A stretch of 64,000 nucleotides of DNA from Leyella stercorea (GCF_021531655.1 NZ_JADYUF010000001.1:124001-188000); one strand, 5' to 3'. Shown: positions 9,223 through 17,339, counted from the stretch's first letter. Notes: generated by a model not told the origin, from the sequence alone. Translations and numbers: made by a program.

Positions 9223-10566
9223 CTATTCTTTCAACCACTTGTCAATGAGATTGATGATTTCCTGTCGCTCAGACTCGGGGAATGAGAGTATACGTGTTAG
9301 GTGTGAGCCTCCCTTATGCATATATACATGCAGATTTTTTTTGCTCTTAGTGAATGGTAGGCCGTATATGCCGGAGGCGGTCCAGGGGTCGATGTCGCCA
9401 TATATATAAACCATTTTAGGGTCGTTGTGTGTGAGATAGTCTACCGTGAATTTGTAGAGCGATGATGAGAACTTAGTGTTCTCCGTGCCCTTAGGCAATA
9501 TCAAGTATCTGAGATAGCCCTTGGCAGTTTTAATGCTTAGATTACGTTTGAAGAATCTCCTGAAAGGCTTAGTGTAATAGCCGTAATATCCGAGTTCTTT
9601 TGCAGCCTGAACGTTAAACGACATAAAGACATTCTGATTGGAGAAATAGTTAGGATCACATATATTTATCCAATAGTCGAACACCTGTTTGTCTGTAGCT
9701 TCGATAGTGGGAATCTCGTTTATGTCGTAGCCCCACTGCCAAAAGGCAAAAGCATATTCAAACACGGAGAAGTCGAAAATCTCGCCTATGGGTGCATTGA
9801 ATGTGTAATGTTGTTTGTGGCAGTATTCTTCGAACATAGGCAATAGTGTTGACTTGCGCTTGAATAGCAGAAACTGAAAGTCGAGCACTTTTTTACGATT
9901 TTCTTTAGTCGATACCTTGTGCTGCAGGAACTTTTCGTGTCGGCCGTCTTCCACACTTCTATTAAGCGGAGCTACGTATGGCACCGAAATATCAACGTCG
10001 TCGGGGAAGTAAGAGCGATAGAACATTGTGGTCTGTCCGCCCTTGCTTATTCCCGTAGCAATCCATTTTCCTTTGTACAGAGCGTGCAGTGTCTGGTTGA
10101 CATTATGCAGGTCATAGAGCGAGTTTTCTACGGTAAGATAGTCCCAGTTGCAAGGTGTAGGCATTGACTTGTCGAAGTAGCGATATTCCACCAGTACGAT
10201 GTTTGTATTGAATATCTGTGACAGTTCCTCAATATAGTCTTCGCGCAATCCATAGTTGGCATTATAGCCCTCAGTAACCAGTACTGTGGGACGGCTGAAT
10301 CCGCGATGGCACAATATCACTCTCTGTTCGAAATTGCCCTTAGCAGAATCCTTGGCATCAAGTTGCTGCTTGATGAAGAACACGTACTTCTCCTGAAAAT
10401 GCTTGCTCTTCAACGACTCGACATCACTTACTCCTGGCAACGCAGTAAGACGTTTGCCTGCCTCTCCAAGTTCTGCAGCTATAATCTGCAAAGGCAAGAG
10501 AAGCAACAGTATCAGCCATAGGGCTGACTTCACACTAAATGAAGTTTTGTTCATAATTGTAGTCAT
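9223..10566 (-). CDS. Secreted S37-type (PS-10 family) peptidase
   Basis: A 447-residue protein with a signal peptide (about residues 5-31). The serine hydrolase nucleophile motif GISKGG is at 172-177 (Ser174), an acid candidate in YGDIDPW at 389-395, and the likely catalytic His422 in KGGSHLTRI. The layout matches the PS-10/S37 tripeptidyl aminopeptidase family first known from Streptomyces and common in gut Bacteroidales. It should act in the periplasm or outside the cell. Start: ATG at 10566, or at 10554 with a more compact signal peptide. It follows pabB by 49 bases on the same strand, although no functional link is evident. Confidence 0.8.
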   Translation of the reverse strand: MTTIMNKTSFSVKSALWLILLLLLPLQIIAAELGEAGKRLTALPGVSDVESLKSKHFQEKYVFFIKQQLDAKDSAKGNFEQRVILCHRGFSRPTVLVTEGYNANYGLREDYIEELSQIFNTNIVLVEYRYFDKSMPTPCNWDYLTVENSLYDLHNVNQTLHALYKGKWIATGISKGGQTTMFYRSYFPDDVDISVPYVAPLNRSVEDGRHEKFLQHKVSTKENRKKVLDFQFLLFKRKSTLLPMFEEYCHKQHYTFNAPIGEIFDFSVFEYAFAFWQWGYDINEIPTIEATDKQVFDYWINICDPNYFSNQNVFMSFNVQAAKELGYYGYYTKPFRRFFKRNLSIKTAKGYLRYLILPKGTENTKFSSSLYKFTVDYLTHNDPKMVYIYGDIDPWTASGIYGLPFTKSKKNLHVYMHKGGSHLTRILSFPESERQEIINLIDKWLKE

Positions 10567-10615
10567 TTAAAATGAATATTCGCATTTTTGCCTTTATTAT
10601 TTCTTTGTCTGATAA

Positions 10616-11635
10616 TTACGTTCCAGCTACTTTATCTACTGCGATGGGCAGATAAATCTTTTGCAGCACCTCTTCGAACTCCTTACGGCAATCGCTCTTG
10701 GCTGTAATGCCACCACCTGCCTTAAATACTATGCCTTGCTTGTCTTCCTCTACAAACCTTATCATTACGGCTGAATTGAGTTCACCGTTGCTGAAGATTC
10801 CCATCACACCTGTGTAGAAACCACGGTCATAGACTTCCGCTTCATTGATTATCTCTATGGTTTTCTTTTTGGGAGCACCGGTTATTGATCCGGCAGGAAG
10901 TTGTGCGGCTATAATCTCGCCCAGATGCTCACTATAGTTGTCAGGCAGCAGTCCGCTTATCTCGGAACTTGTTTGCAGAATATCGCCCTTGTTGGTGTAC
11001 AGAGTGTCAATGTAGCGGTATTTGTCAACCCTTACGTCTGTAGCCACACGACTCAAGTCGTTGCGGATAAGGTCTACAATAGTGGCATGTTCGGCTGCCT
11101 CCTTCTTGTCGTTTATCAGTTCTTGCCCAGCGTTGGGCAAGGAAGCGTCAATCGTTCCTTTCATCGGGTAGGAATATATGCGCCCGTTTCTGATACGCAG
11201 AAAACTCTCGGGCGAGAAGCATACAAAGCGCTTTCCTTGTTTCTTTTCGCCTCTTAGCAGTAGTTTGTATTTGCCTTTGGAATGGGCGAAAATATCATAA
11301 ATCGAGAGATTGCACCTAATCGGCACTCTGCAGGTGAGATTAGCCAGATAGCTGTTGCCTGCCAGCATATTGCTCTTGACTATGTTGAAGCTATGGGCAT
11401 AATCCTCGTAAGCAGGAGTATCAACCTCCCAGCGAATTGTCGATGGGAGAGGGGAGTTGTTGGTGTCACAGCCAGCAATATTGCTGATACCTTCAAAGTC
11501 GTACATACAGAATTGTGGGTCGATGTCTGTCAGTCGGCTGACGTAAGCATCGTCACCATCGTAGCTGATGACAAACAGGAAAGGTTCGTTTTCTTTTGCA
11601 AGAATGTTTATGCTGTTGATAATTTCTTGTTTCAT
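10616..11635 (-). CDS. pabB: Aminodeoxychorismate synthase component I
   Basis: A 339-residue chorismate-binding enzyme that, with a glutamine amidotransferase, makes 4-amino-4-deoxychorismate for folate. Conserved motifs are YPMKGTID (~residue 155), VDLIRNDLSRVA, and PAGSITGAPKKKTIEII (~248-264), with the final GGGITAKSD. The short form without the N-terminal extension is common in Bacteroidota. The PMKGT lysine favours PabB over anthranilate synthase TrpE. No pabC/lyase gene follows here, which is unusual since pabB is often next to it. Gap to the upstream dehydrogenase is 33 bases. Confidence 0.93.
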   Translation of the reverse strand: MKQEIINSINILAKENEPFLFVISYDGDDAYVSRLTDIDPQFCMYDFEGISNIAGCDTNNSPLPSTIRWEVDTPAYEDYAHSFNIVKSNMLAGNSYLANLTCRVPIRCNLSIYDIFAHSKGKYKLLLRGEKKQGKRFVCFSPESFLRIRNGRIYSYPMKGTIDASLPNAGQELINDKKEAAEHATIVDLIRNDLSRVATDVRVDKYRYIDTLYTNKGDILQTSSEISGLLPDNYSEHLGEIIAAQLPAGSITGAPKKKTIEIINEAEVYDRGFYTGVMGIFSNGELNSAVMIRFVEEDKQGIVFKAGGGITAKSDCRKEFEEVLQKIYLPIAVDKVAGT

Positions 11636-11668
11636 ACTAAGGTAAGGCTCTTTTCCCAGTCGTCAGGA

Positions 11669-12703
11669 TCAACAATTTATAGCAATCTTGATTACTCCGT
11701 CTTCCTTGTTTTCGAATATACGGTAAGCTTCTTCAATCTGGCTCAACGGAAAACGATGGGTGATGAGTGGGGTAGTGTCAATTTTTCCCTGTTCGATAAA
11801 TCGGAGCACTTCTTCGCAGTCGCATCCGTCCACTCCACCCGTCTTGAATGTTAGGTTCTTGCCATACATGTTGGGCAATGGAAGCGTCTGAGCCTCGTCG
11901 TAGAGAGCAACGACCGTTACAATGGCATTAGGACGAGCGCATTGCCATGCCAACTCGAATGTAGTCTTTGCTCCTGCCACCTCCAGTACACGATCGGCAC
12001 CGTTATGGTCGCTGTTGGCCTTAACGAAGTCCAGACATTCGTCGGGAGTAGTGAGCAGCACTTCTGGATAATGCTTCTTGACAAAATTGCGGCGTTCTTC
12101 AGACGGCTCGCACACAACAATGCGCTTTGGTTGTTTGAGCATGACGCAGAGCAGAGCGCATATTCCTGTAGGGCCTGCACCAATAATTAGCACCGTATCC
12201 TCCTCGGTTATCTCACTTATGCGTGCAGCCCAAAAGCCGGTTGCCAATACGTCGCCCACAAACAGGGCCTGCTCGTCAGTAACGTTGTCAGGAATGCGGT
12301 TCAACCCTTGTGTTGCCAATGGCACACGTACATACTCTGTCTGGCCTCCGTCTATACGGCAACCGAGAGCCCAACCGCCATGAGGCGACGTGCAGTTGTT
12401 GACATATCCGTGTTGGCAATAGAAGCACTCGCCACAGAATGTCTCTACGTTCACAGTCACGCGGTCGCCTGTCTTCACACCTTTAACGTCGCTTCCAGTC
12501 TCTTCTACAACGCCCACCATCTCATGACCTACCGTAATACCAGGTACAGCTCTTGGTACGCTGCCATGCTTTATATGGAGGTCGCTTGAGCAGATACTGC
12601 TCAGCGACACTCGTACTATAGCATCTGTAGAGGCTTGCAATTCAGGTTTATGTTTCTCAATTAAGGCAAAGTTACCTTTCTCAATGTATGTGTATGCTTT
12701 CAT
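11669..12703 (-). CDS. Zinc-dependent medium-chain alcohol dehydrogenase
   Basis: A 344-residue MDR-superfamily oxidoreductase. The catalytic zinc site is suggested by CSSDLH (~38-43) and GHEMVGVVEE (~59-68). The structural zinc cysteines are in CGECFYCQHGYVNNC (~90-104), and the NAD(P) Rossmann motif is GAGPTG (~175-180). Substrate is not clear; relatives act on secondary alcohols, threonine or polyols. It heads a three-gene minus-strand run with pabB and the S37 peptidase. A -7-like TACCTTTG lies on the minus strand at 12738-12745. Confidence 0.9.
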   Translation of the reverse strand: MKAYTYIEKGNFALIEKHKPELQASTDAIVRVSLSSICSSDLHIKHGSVPRAVPGITVGHEMVGVVEETGSDVKGVKTGDRVTVNVETFCGECFYCQHGYVNNCTSPHGGWALGCRIDGGQTEYVRVPLATQGLNRIPDNVTDEQALFVGDVLATGFWAARISEITEEDTVLIIGAGPTGICALLCVMLKQPKRIVVCEPSEERRNFVKKHYPEVLLTTPDECLDFVKANSDHNGADRVLEVAGAKTTFELAWQCARPNAIVTVVALYDEAQTLPLPNMYGKNLTFKTGGVDGCDCEEVLRFIEQGKIDTTPLITHRFPLSQIEEAYRIFENKEDGVIKIAINC

Positions 12704-12875
12704 AATGATTATAGTTTTCTTTAATTTGTTTTACGTACAAAGGTAGTGTTTTTCGAAGACAAATACAGATTTATTAGCTTGATATTTCGGATAAGATTCT
12801 TTAAATATAATAATCTTGTCTACACCATCAAAAAGATTTTGTACTTTTGTAATATTATTAATTTAGATATAAATT

Positions 12876-13970
12876 ATGAAGAAAAGATTCTTATTTGCTG
12901 TTTTATTACTATCTTTATCGATAGCAGCAATCGCTCAAATCAGATTGGACTACAAAAGGGGTATGTTAATACCTGATAAGATTGATTTGAAAGCTGTAGC
13001 CCCAAAAGGCATAATCAAGTTGACCTTGGAAAAACCATACCCAAATGGTTTCCATACACTAATTGCAAAGAAAGACAATGCTCGTGAAGAAACAGAGTTC
13101 ATACGCCTAATGAATTTCGAGGTCGAGGAACTTATTTCAAAAGTTTGGGGCAGGGGAAGCATAGTCCAGAAAAGAGCAATTATGAAAAACTACTTGCTGT
13201 CGTTAGGTTGTACACAAAACAAATACGGTTATTTGATGTTCAACGGACAGAGATGGCATGACGCAATAGTATTTGACGTTGACGATAAGCATTATATATA
13301 TCCTTCTGGATTTGATAAAGTCATAACAAGTGAAGATACTAAGGATAAATATTTCGGACGACCCTCGGGCTTTGAAAATGTTCTGACGGATCTTCTGCCA
13401 CAGGCTGCAGGGATAACCCATTTAGAGATGGCGTACAACGTACAAAAGAGGGGTGATTGTGGCATTATAGTACAGACTAACAGAAATTATGCAAACCAGT
13501 ATTATTACAGAGAAATTTCCAAAGAAGAAATGGATGAAGTAAATTATTCCATTTCCGGTAACTATCCAAGAAAGCTGAAAGAAGATTATATTTGTTCTAA
13601 ACTTATCGCATACGGAGTCAATACTGTTGGAAATCCGTCATCTAAATGGAAACTTTTCCAAATAAACAAAAATGATGGAAATCTGGATATCTATAGTGCC
13701 ACACCGTTAACAACAAATCGCAGTACCAATTCTAATGTAAGCTTGAGGAGTATGCTTTTTGACTTCATTCGTTCCAAGGTATTTACCAAACAGGAGCTTG
13801 AATGGTACAATCAACATTTTACCAAAGAGCAACTGGATGCTATGACGGGATTGGGTCTTGGCATAGCAACTGGAGGCGGTAATGGCCAAAATGTATGCAG
13901 ATCATGTGGCGCAACCTTTTCCAATGCTGCAGATTTGCGCTCACACGAGAATGCTTACCACGACTATTAA
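12876..13970 (+). CDS. Secreted protein of unknown function with C-terminal C2H2 zinc finger
   Basis: A 364-residue protein I do not recognise as a whole. Residues 1-21 are a clear signal peptide (MKKRFLFAVLLLSLSIAAIAQ). The body has no identified domain. The last 30 residues hold a classical C2H2 finger: Cys341-x2-Cys344-x12-His357-x4-His362, with Phe and Leu at the usual core positions. A Gly-rich linker (LGIATGGGNG) precedes it. The gene is visibly AT-richer than its neighbours. TACTTTTG at 12842-12849 may be its -7 promoter element. A zinc finger on an exported protein more likely binds metal or protein than DNA. Confidence 0.8.
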   Translation: MKKRFLFAVLLLSLSIAAIAQIRLDYKRGMLIPDKIDLKAVAPKGIIKLTLEKPYPNGFHTLIAKKDNAREETEFIRLMNFEVEELISKVWGRGSIVQKRAIMKNYLLSLGCTQNKYGYLMFNGQRWHDAIVFDVDDKHYIYPSGFDKVITSEDTKDKYFGRPSGFENVLTDLLPQAAGITHLEMAYNVQKRGDCGIIVQTNRNYANQYYYREISKEEMDEVNYSISGNYPRKLKEDYICSKLIAYGVNTVGNPSSKWKLFQINKNDGNLDIYSATPLTTNRSTNSNVSLRSMLFDFIRSKVFTKQELEWYNQHFTKEQLDAMTGLGLGIATGGGNGQNVCRSCGATFSNAADLRSHENAYHDY

Positions 13971-13975
13971 ATTAT

Positions 13976-14003
13976 ATACCCTCGAAAATATCTATGAGGG
14001 TAT
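13976..14003 (+). terminator. Hairpin after the zinc-finger gene
   Basis: ATACCCTC (13976-13983) pairs with GAGGGTAT (13996-14003). It is 5 bases beyond the stop and runs into the 14001-14140 repeat. No T run follows, so termination is likely but not certain. Confidence 0.5.
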
Positions 14004-14140
14004 GCATATAAGTTCTTTGTCAGTACCACATGAGTAACACTCCAGTACCAGTTAAGTGAAACTCCAGTACCACCTATATGAAACTCCAGTACCTGTTAGG
14101 TGGTACTGAAAACGGTACTGGAAGCGTGCGTCAAGCTTAT
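14001..14140 (+). repeat. Dispersed 140-bp repeat, copy A (22-bp periodic)
   Basis: CCAGTACC starts at 14042, 14064 and 14086, exactly 22 bp apart, with a degenerate first unit at 14020. The motif then returns inverted as GGTACTG at 14102 and GGTACTGG at 14114. The whole 140 bases match 51293-51432 without gaps and with 7 differences. It lies just after a plus-strand gene and before a convergent minus-strand gene. The rest of 13971-14253 shows no ORF. Confidence 0.9.
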
Positions 14141-14253
14141 CAATGGGCATCCCATGAAGGCAACGAGCGTAGTAATCCCATTTCCATCTATGCCCATACG
14201 ATGCCGACTGATGCCGAATATAGGTCTTTGAATACTATATGTGTCCATATAAC

Positions 14254-15876
14254 TTAAATGAATATTTCGCCCGATTTTACTTTTCTTATAAGTTCGGTTG
14301 CATCAAACTCTGCATTCCGCCATCTACACGACACGTTACGCTCATATTTGCTATCAAAATCCCCAATTATTTTTTGGATATCGTCTGGCAGTTTATTTAT
14401 GCCAAATTCATACAGAGTATATGGCAATTTATTATAATAAGCTCCAGCTATGGCTCCAGTTATGGCTCCCATAGTGTCTGCATCTCCACCCAACGAGATG
14501 CACAGGCGCAGTGCATCTTCATAATCCTTGCCATCGAGGAAGGCAATGATGGATTCTGGTACGGTTCCTTGACAACTGCCATCAAATCCGTATGTAGGAC
14601 GTATGTCATCGCAACTTCTGTTAAGGTCATAGCCGAATGTTTCGCTGATAAAGCGACGTATTTCATCCTTAGTGCTACCTGTCCTTGCCATAAAAATAGC
14701 AGCAGCTGTGGCTTGTGCTCCCTTGATGCCTTCGGGATGGTTGTGTGTCACTTCTGCACATTTCTTCGCTATCTTCATTGTAAGTTCAAGTGTATCGAAT
14801 GCGAAACCTACCGCCGATACGCGCATGGCGGAACCGTTACCCCATGAGTTGTAGGGCTTGGGAGCGTCCGAGCGCAACCATTGTGAGAACATATTGCCGT
14901 ATGCTCCCATAGGATGAGGATAACGGCGCCCCCATTTCTGCATACAAGCCACAAGTCCCTTCTTGGTATGCAACTTGTCGTTCAGAATCCAGTCTGCCAC
15001 AGCAATGGTCATGATAGTGTCGTCAGTGTAATCCATCCTCTTGTCTTTAAGGTCAAGATCGGTTGATTTGTGAGGGTTAAACTCATATATGCTTCCTACA
15101 ATGTCACCCAACACAGCCCCCATGAGCATAGGACAGTACAAATTGCCAGACTTTTTCTGAGTAGTAGAGCTTTTTCTTGTCACATTGGTATAGTCGATGG
15201 CTTCGTACCAACTACGAAATGTGTCAGGAGTCTCGCACCATCCCCAATGACAGAAACGGTTGTAAAGAAGAGCCTTCATTGAGATTGGCACTCCATCATC
15301 AGCGCAGAAGTCGCCAAGTCCTTCTCTTATGTAACACAGAGTTTCATTCAATAGATAATCATCATTATTAAGATGGAATCTAACCCAATATCCTTCATAT
15401 TGATGACCCACATGGGCTCCGCAATCCTCTGGAATATCTTTGCCATAGTAGAAACAATGTTTCAGATAAGGAGCTGCAATTATGTTAAAGAACTCCTTAG
15501 GCAGATATATGTTACAGACGGTCGCTGCCTTCTTGAAAAGCGGGGCTATCTCTTCATCCTTAAAACCTGCGATGCCACAACCTATACGAGTAACGAGGAA
15601 CTTCTTATCCTGATGTTCCTTGGCATATTCTATAAATTGGTCAACGTATGGTTTTATTGTCTTGACACCTCCTTGCATGGTTGGTATGGCATACGACTTG
15701 CCAGTTAATCCCACACCGACACCCCATTGGGCTCCAAATTTATTGTATGCTGCTTTAGCTGCACCACCAAGATGTTTACCTTCAAGGTTACTACCAAAGA
15801 CGAAAATCTCATCTTTTTCGAGGAAATCTATTTTGCCCGAAGCTGTATTTGGATTGTCTGTTCTATTCTTGCTCAT
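14254..15876 (-). CDS. A1S_2505-like domain fused to ADP-ribosylglycohydrolase
   Basis: A 540-residue protein in three parts. Residues ~22-128 match the phage-type A1S_2505 family: VFGSNLEGKHLGGAA, YAIPTM, TRIGCGIAGF. Residues ~130-245 are unassigned and rich in Trp, Tyr and Cys. Residues ~250-510 are an ADP-ribosylglycohydrolase: GAVLGDIVGS, the metal-binding TDDT at 284-287, GNGSAMRV, and GGDADTMGAITGA with Asp465 and Asp467. The catalytic metal residues are intact, so it probably removes ADP-ribose from protein, nucleic acid or a small molecule. It lies 41 bases after the NrtR-type gene and is very likely co-transcribed with it. No ADP-ribosyltransferase toxin is adjacent. Confidence 0.85.
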   Translation of the reverse strand: MSKNRTDNPNTASGKIDFLEKDEIFVFGSNLEGKHLGGAAKAAYNKFGAQWGVGVGLTGKSYAIPTMQGGVKTIKPYVDQFIEYAKEHQDKKFLVTRIGCGIAGFKDEEIAPLFKKAATVCNIYLPKEFFNIIAAPYLKHCFYYGKDIPEDCGAHVGHQYEGYWVRFHLNNDDYLLNETLCYIREGLGDFCADDGVPISMKALLYNRFCHWGWCETPDTFRSWYEAIDYTNVTRKSSTTQKKSGNLYCPMLMGAVLGDIVGSIYEFNPHKSTDLDLKDKRMDYTDDTIMTIAVADWILNDKLHTKKGLVACMQKWGRRYPHPMGAYGNMFSQWLRSDAPKPYNSWGNGSAMRVSAVGFAFDTLELTMKIAKKCAEVTHNHPEGIKGAQATAAAIFMARTGSTKDEIRRFISETFGYDLNRSCDDIRPTYGFDGSCQGTVPESIIAFLDGKDYEDALRLCISLGGDADTMGAITGAIAGAYYNKLPYTLYEFGINKLPDDIQKIIGDFDSKYERNVSCRWRNAEFDATELIRKVKSGEIFI

Positions 15877-15917
15877 ATTCTTACTTAGTGTTTTAGGATG
15901 TTGACAAGTATTTATGA

Positions 15918-16652
15918 TTAAAAATCAAAGGGATATTTGCGCCATTCTTTAGAAGCTTTGGCTTCATTGAATGCCATTTCATTAAACGAATATACATAGA
16001 GAGACCTCGTTGCAGGAGAGGCTTTTTCTATATATGGAGATGTTGAACAACAACGTTCATCTTCCATCTCCATTTTCGTGAGAAAGCCAGACGCTTCCAT
16101 TTTACGCATAAAATTACGTCTGTCGTATTTCCTCTCATGTATGAGCTCATAGATGCGTTGCAGTTCATCCATCTTAAATATCTTGTCCAAGAGTTTGAAG
16201 GCTATAGGAGAAATGCGAAGTTTTTCCTGTAGCTTTTCCCTTGCCATTCTTATGATTTCAGCATGGTCGAATGCGAGAGGAGGCAGATTATTCCATTCAT
16301 ACCACTGTGCCTTGTTAGCATCGTCACCGGCTATTATCTCAAACTTGTCCTTGCTGACAAGTGCAAAGAAAGCAACTGTGAGCACACGCTCACGAGGGTC
16401 TCTGTCAACTGTACTGAACACATGGATTTGCTCCAAATAGACATCCTCTACATTGGTTTCTTCATACAACTCCCTCTTTGCGCACTCTTCAACGGTCTCG
16501 TCCATATTCATAAAGCCACCTGGCAGGGCCCATGTGCCTTTGTATGGTTCTATACCACGTTCTATGAGAAGTATGTTGATACTTGTGCCATCAAAACCAA
16601 AGATAACACAATCTGTAGTAACAGCAGGATGTGGATATTTGTATGTGTACAT
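15918..16652 (-). CDS. NrtR-type Nudix-domain transcriptional regulator
   Basis: A 244-residue protein with an N-terminal Nudix domain (~10-140) and a C-terminal winged helix (~150-215; ISPIAFKLLDKIF, KYDRRNFMRKMEASGFL), the NrtR layout. The Nudix box starts as GFMNMDE and continues REL-Y-EETNV. The glycine normally near its end is Asn, as expected when the domain senses rather than hydrolyses. NrtR proteins bind ADP-ribose or related ligands and control NAD genes. In some Bacteroidota relatives they control sugar genes instead. The adjacent ADP-ribosylglycohydrolase favours an ADP-ribose/NAD role. Two operators sit over its own promoter. Confidence 0.88.
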   Translation of the reverse strand: MYTYKYPHPAVTTDCVIFGFDGTSINILLIERGIEPYKGTWALPGGFMNMDETVEECAKRELYEETNVEDVYLEQIHVFSTVDRDPRERVLTVAFFALVSKDKFEIIAGDDANKAQWYEWNNLPPLAFDHAEIIRMAREKLQEKLRISPIAFKLLDKIFKMDELQRIYELIHERKYDRRNFMRKMEASGFLTKMEMEDERCCSTSPYIEKASPATRSLYVYSFNEMAFNEAKASKEWRKYPFDF

Positions 16653-16678
16653 AAAATGAGATTTTTAATTTGATGCTG

Positions 16679-16733
16679 CAAATATACTGCGTAAAAATGA
16701 CGCAAGCAAAACCGTTTGCGTAAAAATGACGCA
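16679..16733 (-). promoter_or_regulatory. NrtR promoter with two overlapping operators
   Basis: On the minus strand, TTTTG (16707-16711), a 20-base spacer and TATATTTG (16679-16686) form a full promoter. The 17-base TGCGTAAAAATGACGCA occurs twice, at 16688-16704 and 16717-16733, 29 bases apart. Each is an inverted repeat TGCGT-N7-ACGCA. The first fills the promoter spacer and the second lies just upstream of the -33 box. Binding there would block the promoter, so autorepression is inferred. Confidence 0.85.
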
Positions 16734-16818
16734 ATAGGACGTTTTTTAATACTCTATAACTTTTAATCCTCATAACTGTCTTCGTTGACAACAACTATAA
16801 GTTATATACAATGGTTGA

Positions 16819-17037
16819 GCAAGCACCTTCTGCAAAGAGAAGTATCAAGAGGATTTAGACGACAATCATAACTATATTTTTGATTATACGCTCAGCCCCC
16901 AAAGAAAACAAATAAAGCCAATCGCAACTGAAACAATCTACCATTGTAGGGATTGTGCTAAAAGTTACGATTGGCATAGTAAAGCTTTAGACGGGCACCT
17001 TCTTGCATATCTCTTCACTACTGTCCCGTTAAAGTGA
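16819..17037 (+). pseudogene. Fragment of an unknown coding sequence
   Basis: An open frame without a start codon reads about 72 residues with coding character: EDLDDNHNYIFDYTLSPQRK, then YHCRDCAKSYDWHSKALDGH. The paired Cys and the SYDWH string resemble small cysteine-motif proteins found on Bacteroidales mobile elements, but I cannot name a family. A TGA precedes it at 16816. The last codons run into what looks like an insertion-sequence end near 17020, so the gene seems to have been cut on both sides. Confidence 0.4.
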
Positions 17038-17215
17038 ACTAATCGCTCTTTAAATTAATTGAAATACAGTCTATTAGGTGGTATTTTAGAATGAAACGGA
17101 TTTGATTTCGTAACATAGCAGTCAAAATCAAATGACTGTTATGTTCCAAGACAAATACCTTTTTGCCCAGCTCACCGTTTTTTTTGAACAGAACTCAGTT
17201 TACTTTTATGCTTAA
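17020..17215 (+). mobile_element. Insertion-sequence remnant (5' end)
   Basis: A 28-codon frame from ATG 17132 to TAA 17215 reads MFQDKYLFAQLTVFFEQ, which resembles the first residues of IS4-type transposases of Bacteroidetes (MFQDKYVFSQLTxFL). It then stops. A hairpin with arms at 17112-17124 and 17133-17145 covers the start codon, as in many insertion sequences. The stretch CTGTCCCGTTAAAGTGAAC near 17021 may be the left terminal repeat. The rest of the transposase is gone, so it is a scar. Confidence 0.5.
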
Positions 17216-17240
17216 ATTGTTCTTAGAATCATTCTGAAAG

Positions 17241-17296
17241 TTGTAAAACATGTGTAAAACATGTCCTTGGAAATTGTAAAACATATGTAAAACATC
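17241..17296 (+). repeat. Short 11-bp periodic repeat
   Basis: TGTAAAACAT begins at 17242, 17253, 17275 and 17286. The spacings are 11, 22 and 11 bases, so all copies are in one 11-bp register with one unit replaced. It lies between the insertion-sequence scar and the ppdK terminator. Confidence 0.85.
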
Positions 17297-17339
17297 TATC
17301 ATCATTTGTGGCATTTCAGTGATACATGCGCTAAAAACG

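Noticed and set aside
9170..9409. 79-codon plus-strand frame after the inositol synthase remnant
   Set aside because: It mostly overlaps the S37 peptidase on the other strand. Its start is in low-complexity DNA and no homology is seen.
11282..11854. 190-codon plus-strand open frame across pabB and the dehydrogenase gene
   Set aside because: It spans two real genes on the other strand and has no recognisable protein features.
12876..13970. Zinc-finger gene as eukaryotic contamination
   Set aside because: It has a bacterial signal peptide, a plausible Bacteroidota promoter element, no introns, and continuous flanking with native genes and a repeat shared with 51293-51432.
14020..14121. CRISPR-like look of the regularly spaced CCAGTACC repeats
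   Set aside because: Units are only 22 bp apart with 8-base repeats. The intervening bases are themselves similar rather than unique spacers, and no cas genes are near.
14254..15876. Reading the ADP-ribose fusion as a DarT/DarG-type toxin-antitoxin pair
   Set aside because: No ADP-ribosyltransferase toxin gene is adjacent. The partner is an NrtR-type regulator, and the hydrolase is of the ADP-ribosylglycohydrolase class, not a DarG macrodomain protein.
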